64,000 bases of DNA, taken from Pyrenula massariospora (lineage: Eukaryota > Ascomycota > Eurotiomycetes > Pyrenulales > Pyrenulaceae). Shown here piece after piece: positions 63,565 through 64,000 of the stretch. A program made the translations under genes and the position numbers. Position 1 is the first letter of the stretch, and every line of letters begins with the position of its first letter. Where the stretch lies: NCBI GenBank assembly GCA_021030905.1, contig JAGFMI010000020.1:372001-436000 (forward strand). The letters run 5' to 3'. The notes under the pieces were generated by a model. That model was not told the origin of the DNA and did not search any database. It saw only the letters and a list, made by a program, of their open reading frames with translations.

Positions 63565-64000
63565 ATGGACCCCAAAATGCTCCCCCTCTTCGACAAGATG
63601 GCCGCCACCTACGAAAAGACGACCCGCGGCGTCACCCGCAACGTCGTCACCCACTTCCTCCCCACCCTCGCCCCGCCCCTCACCTCCGCCTCGGTGATCC
63701 ACGACAACGCCGCCGGCCCCGGCATCGCCACCTTTGAGATCCTCCGCCTCGCCGCCACCACCCCGTCTCCCCCCTTCCCCTTCCCCTCCCGCATTGTCGC
63801 CACCGACTTCGCCCCCGGCATGGTCACCGCCATCCAAACCCGCCTCGCCCACGGCGCAGACCCGCACTCCTCCACCATCGTCGAGGCCTGCGTGCGCGAC
63901 GCGCAGGACCTGCACGGCTTCGCGGACAACCTATTCACCCACAGCCTAACCTGCTTTGGTCTCTTTGCGTGTCCCGACGCGGTCCGGGCCGCCGCGGAGA
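63565..64000 (+). CDS. SAM-dependent methyltransferase (3' end outside window)
   Basis: Open from the ATG at 63565 (CACCATGGAC, a strong start context) to the end of the window with no stop. Seen: an N-terminal helix KMAATYEKTTRG; motif I of a class I methyltransferase as IHDNAAGPG (H-D-N-x-x-G-x-G); the acidic end of strand 2 in IVATDFAPGMV; and motif-like stretches ACVRDAQDL and LTCFGLF. This matches fungal small-molecule or phenolic O-/N-methyltransferases, usually about 280 aa, so roughly half is present. Extremely GC-rich with C at nearly every third codon position in its first 300 bp, unlike most neighbours. The substrate is unknown. Confidence 0.85.
   Translation, partial: MDPKMLPLFDKMAATYEKTTRGVTRNVVTHFLPTLAPPLTSASVIHDNAAGPGIATFEILRLAATTPSPPFPFPSRIVATDFAPGMVTAIQTRLAHGADPHSSTIVEACVRDAQDLHGFADNLFTHSLTCFGLFACPDAVRAAAE

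Overview
The window is nuclear DNA of a filamentous ascomycete (Pezizomycotina). The evidence is the gene style: genes on both strands, no operons, short GT-AG introns of about 45-140 bp with TACTAAC-like branch points, and fungal families such as a HET protein, a HeLo protein, a Zn2Cys6 regulator, a DHA1 transporter, an NLP and Kex2-type cleavage sites. The class could be Leotiomycetes, but that is only an impression. All exon structures were read by eye from splice consensus and family conservation.

Left part (1-26 kb), redox and copper/iron uptake. In order: the 3' part of a flavin-containing monooxygenase, about 4 kb without a clear gene, a small unknown gene (5.3 kb), a CmcJ/AsaB-family oxygenase (6.8 kb), a ferric/cupric reductase (8.9 kb), an FAD monooxygenase (12 kb), an alpha/beta hydrolase (13.6 kb), a DHA1 efflux transporter (16 kb), a plasma-membrane CTR copper transporter (18 kb), a decayed SEC9 copy (19.6-20.7 kb), a cupin-like secreted protein (22 kb), a regulator-like gene with unclear N-terminal exons (23-25 kb) and a second CTR protein (25.4-25.9 kb). 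The 10-mer AACTTGCTCA occurs eight times in intergenic DNA between 5.9 and 26.5 kb and was not seen exactly elsewhere in the window. It lies upstream of the reductase and both CTR genes and resembles the yeast Mac1 copper-response element. I read this part as a copper-starvation regulon, perhaps tied to a small-molecule pathway that continues to the left.

Middle (27-43 kb): a large multi-pass membrane protein of unknown function, a 913-residue HET protein, an intronless TetX-like monooxygenase, and a secreted precursor with two near-identical 23-residue units ending in Lys-Arg, fused to a cysteine-rich domain. Between these are long gene-poor stretches.

Right part (43-64 kb): an active-looking protein kinase with a long disordered tail, a patatin-like phospholipase, and a HeLo-pseudokinase protein lie within 7.4 kb. 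These are domain types of fungal self/non-self recognition and regulated cell death. Then come a Zn2Cys6 regulator divergent from a short-chain dehydrogenase with a GC-AG intron, a GNAT acetyltransferase, a Pth11-like gene remnant, an NLP (necrosis-inducing) effector, two small unknown genes, a probably peroxisomal enoyl-CoA hydratase, and the start of a GC-rich methyltransferase that runs off the window. No tRNA, rRNA, CRISPR or intact transposon was recognised.
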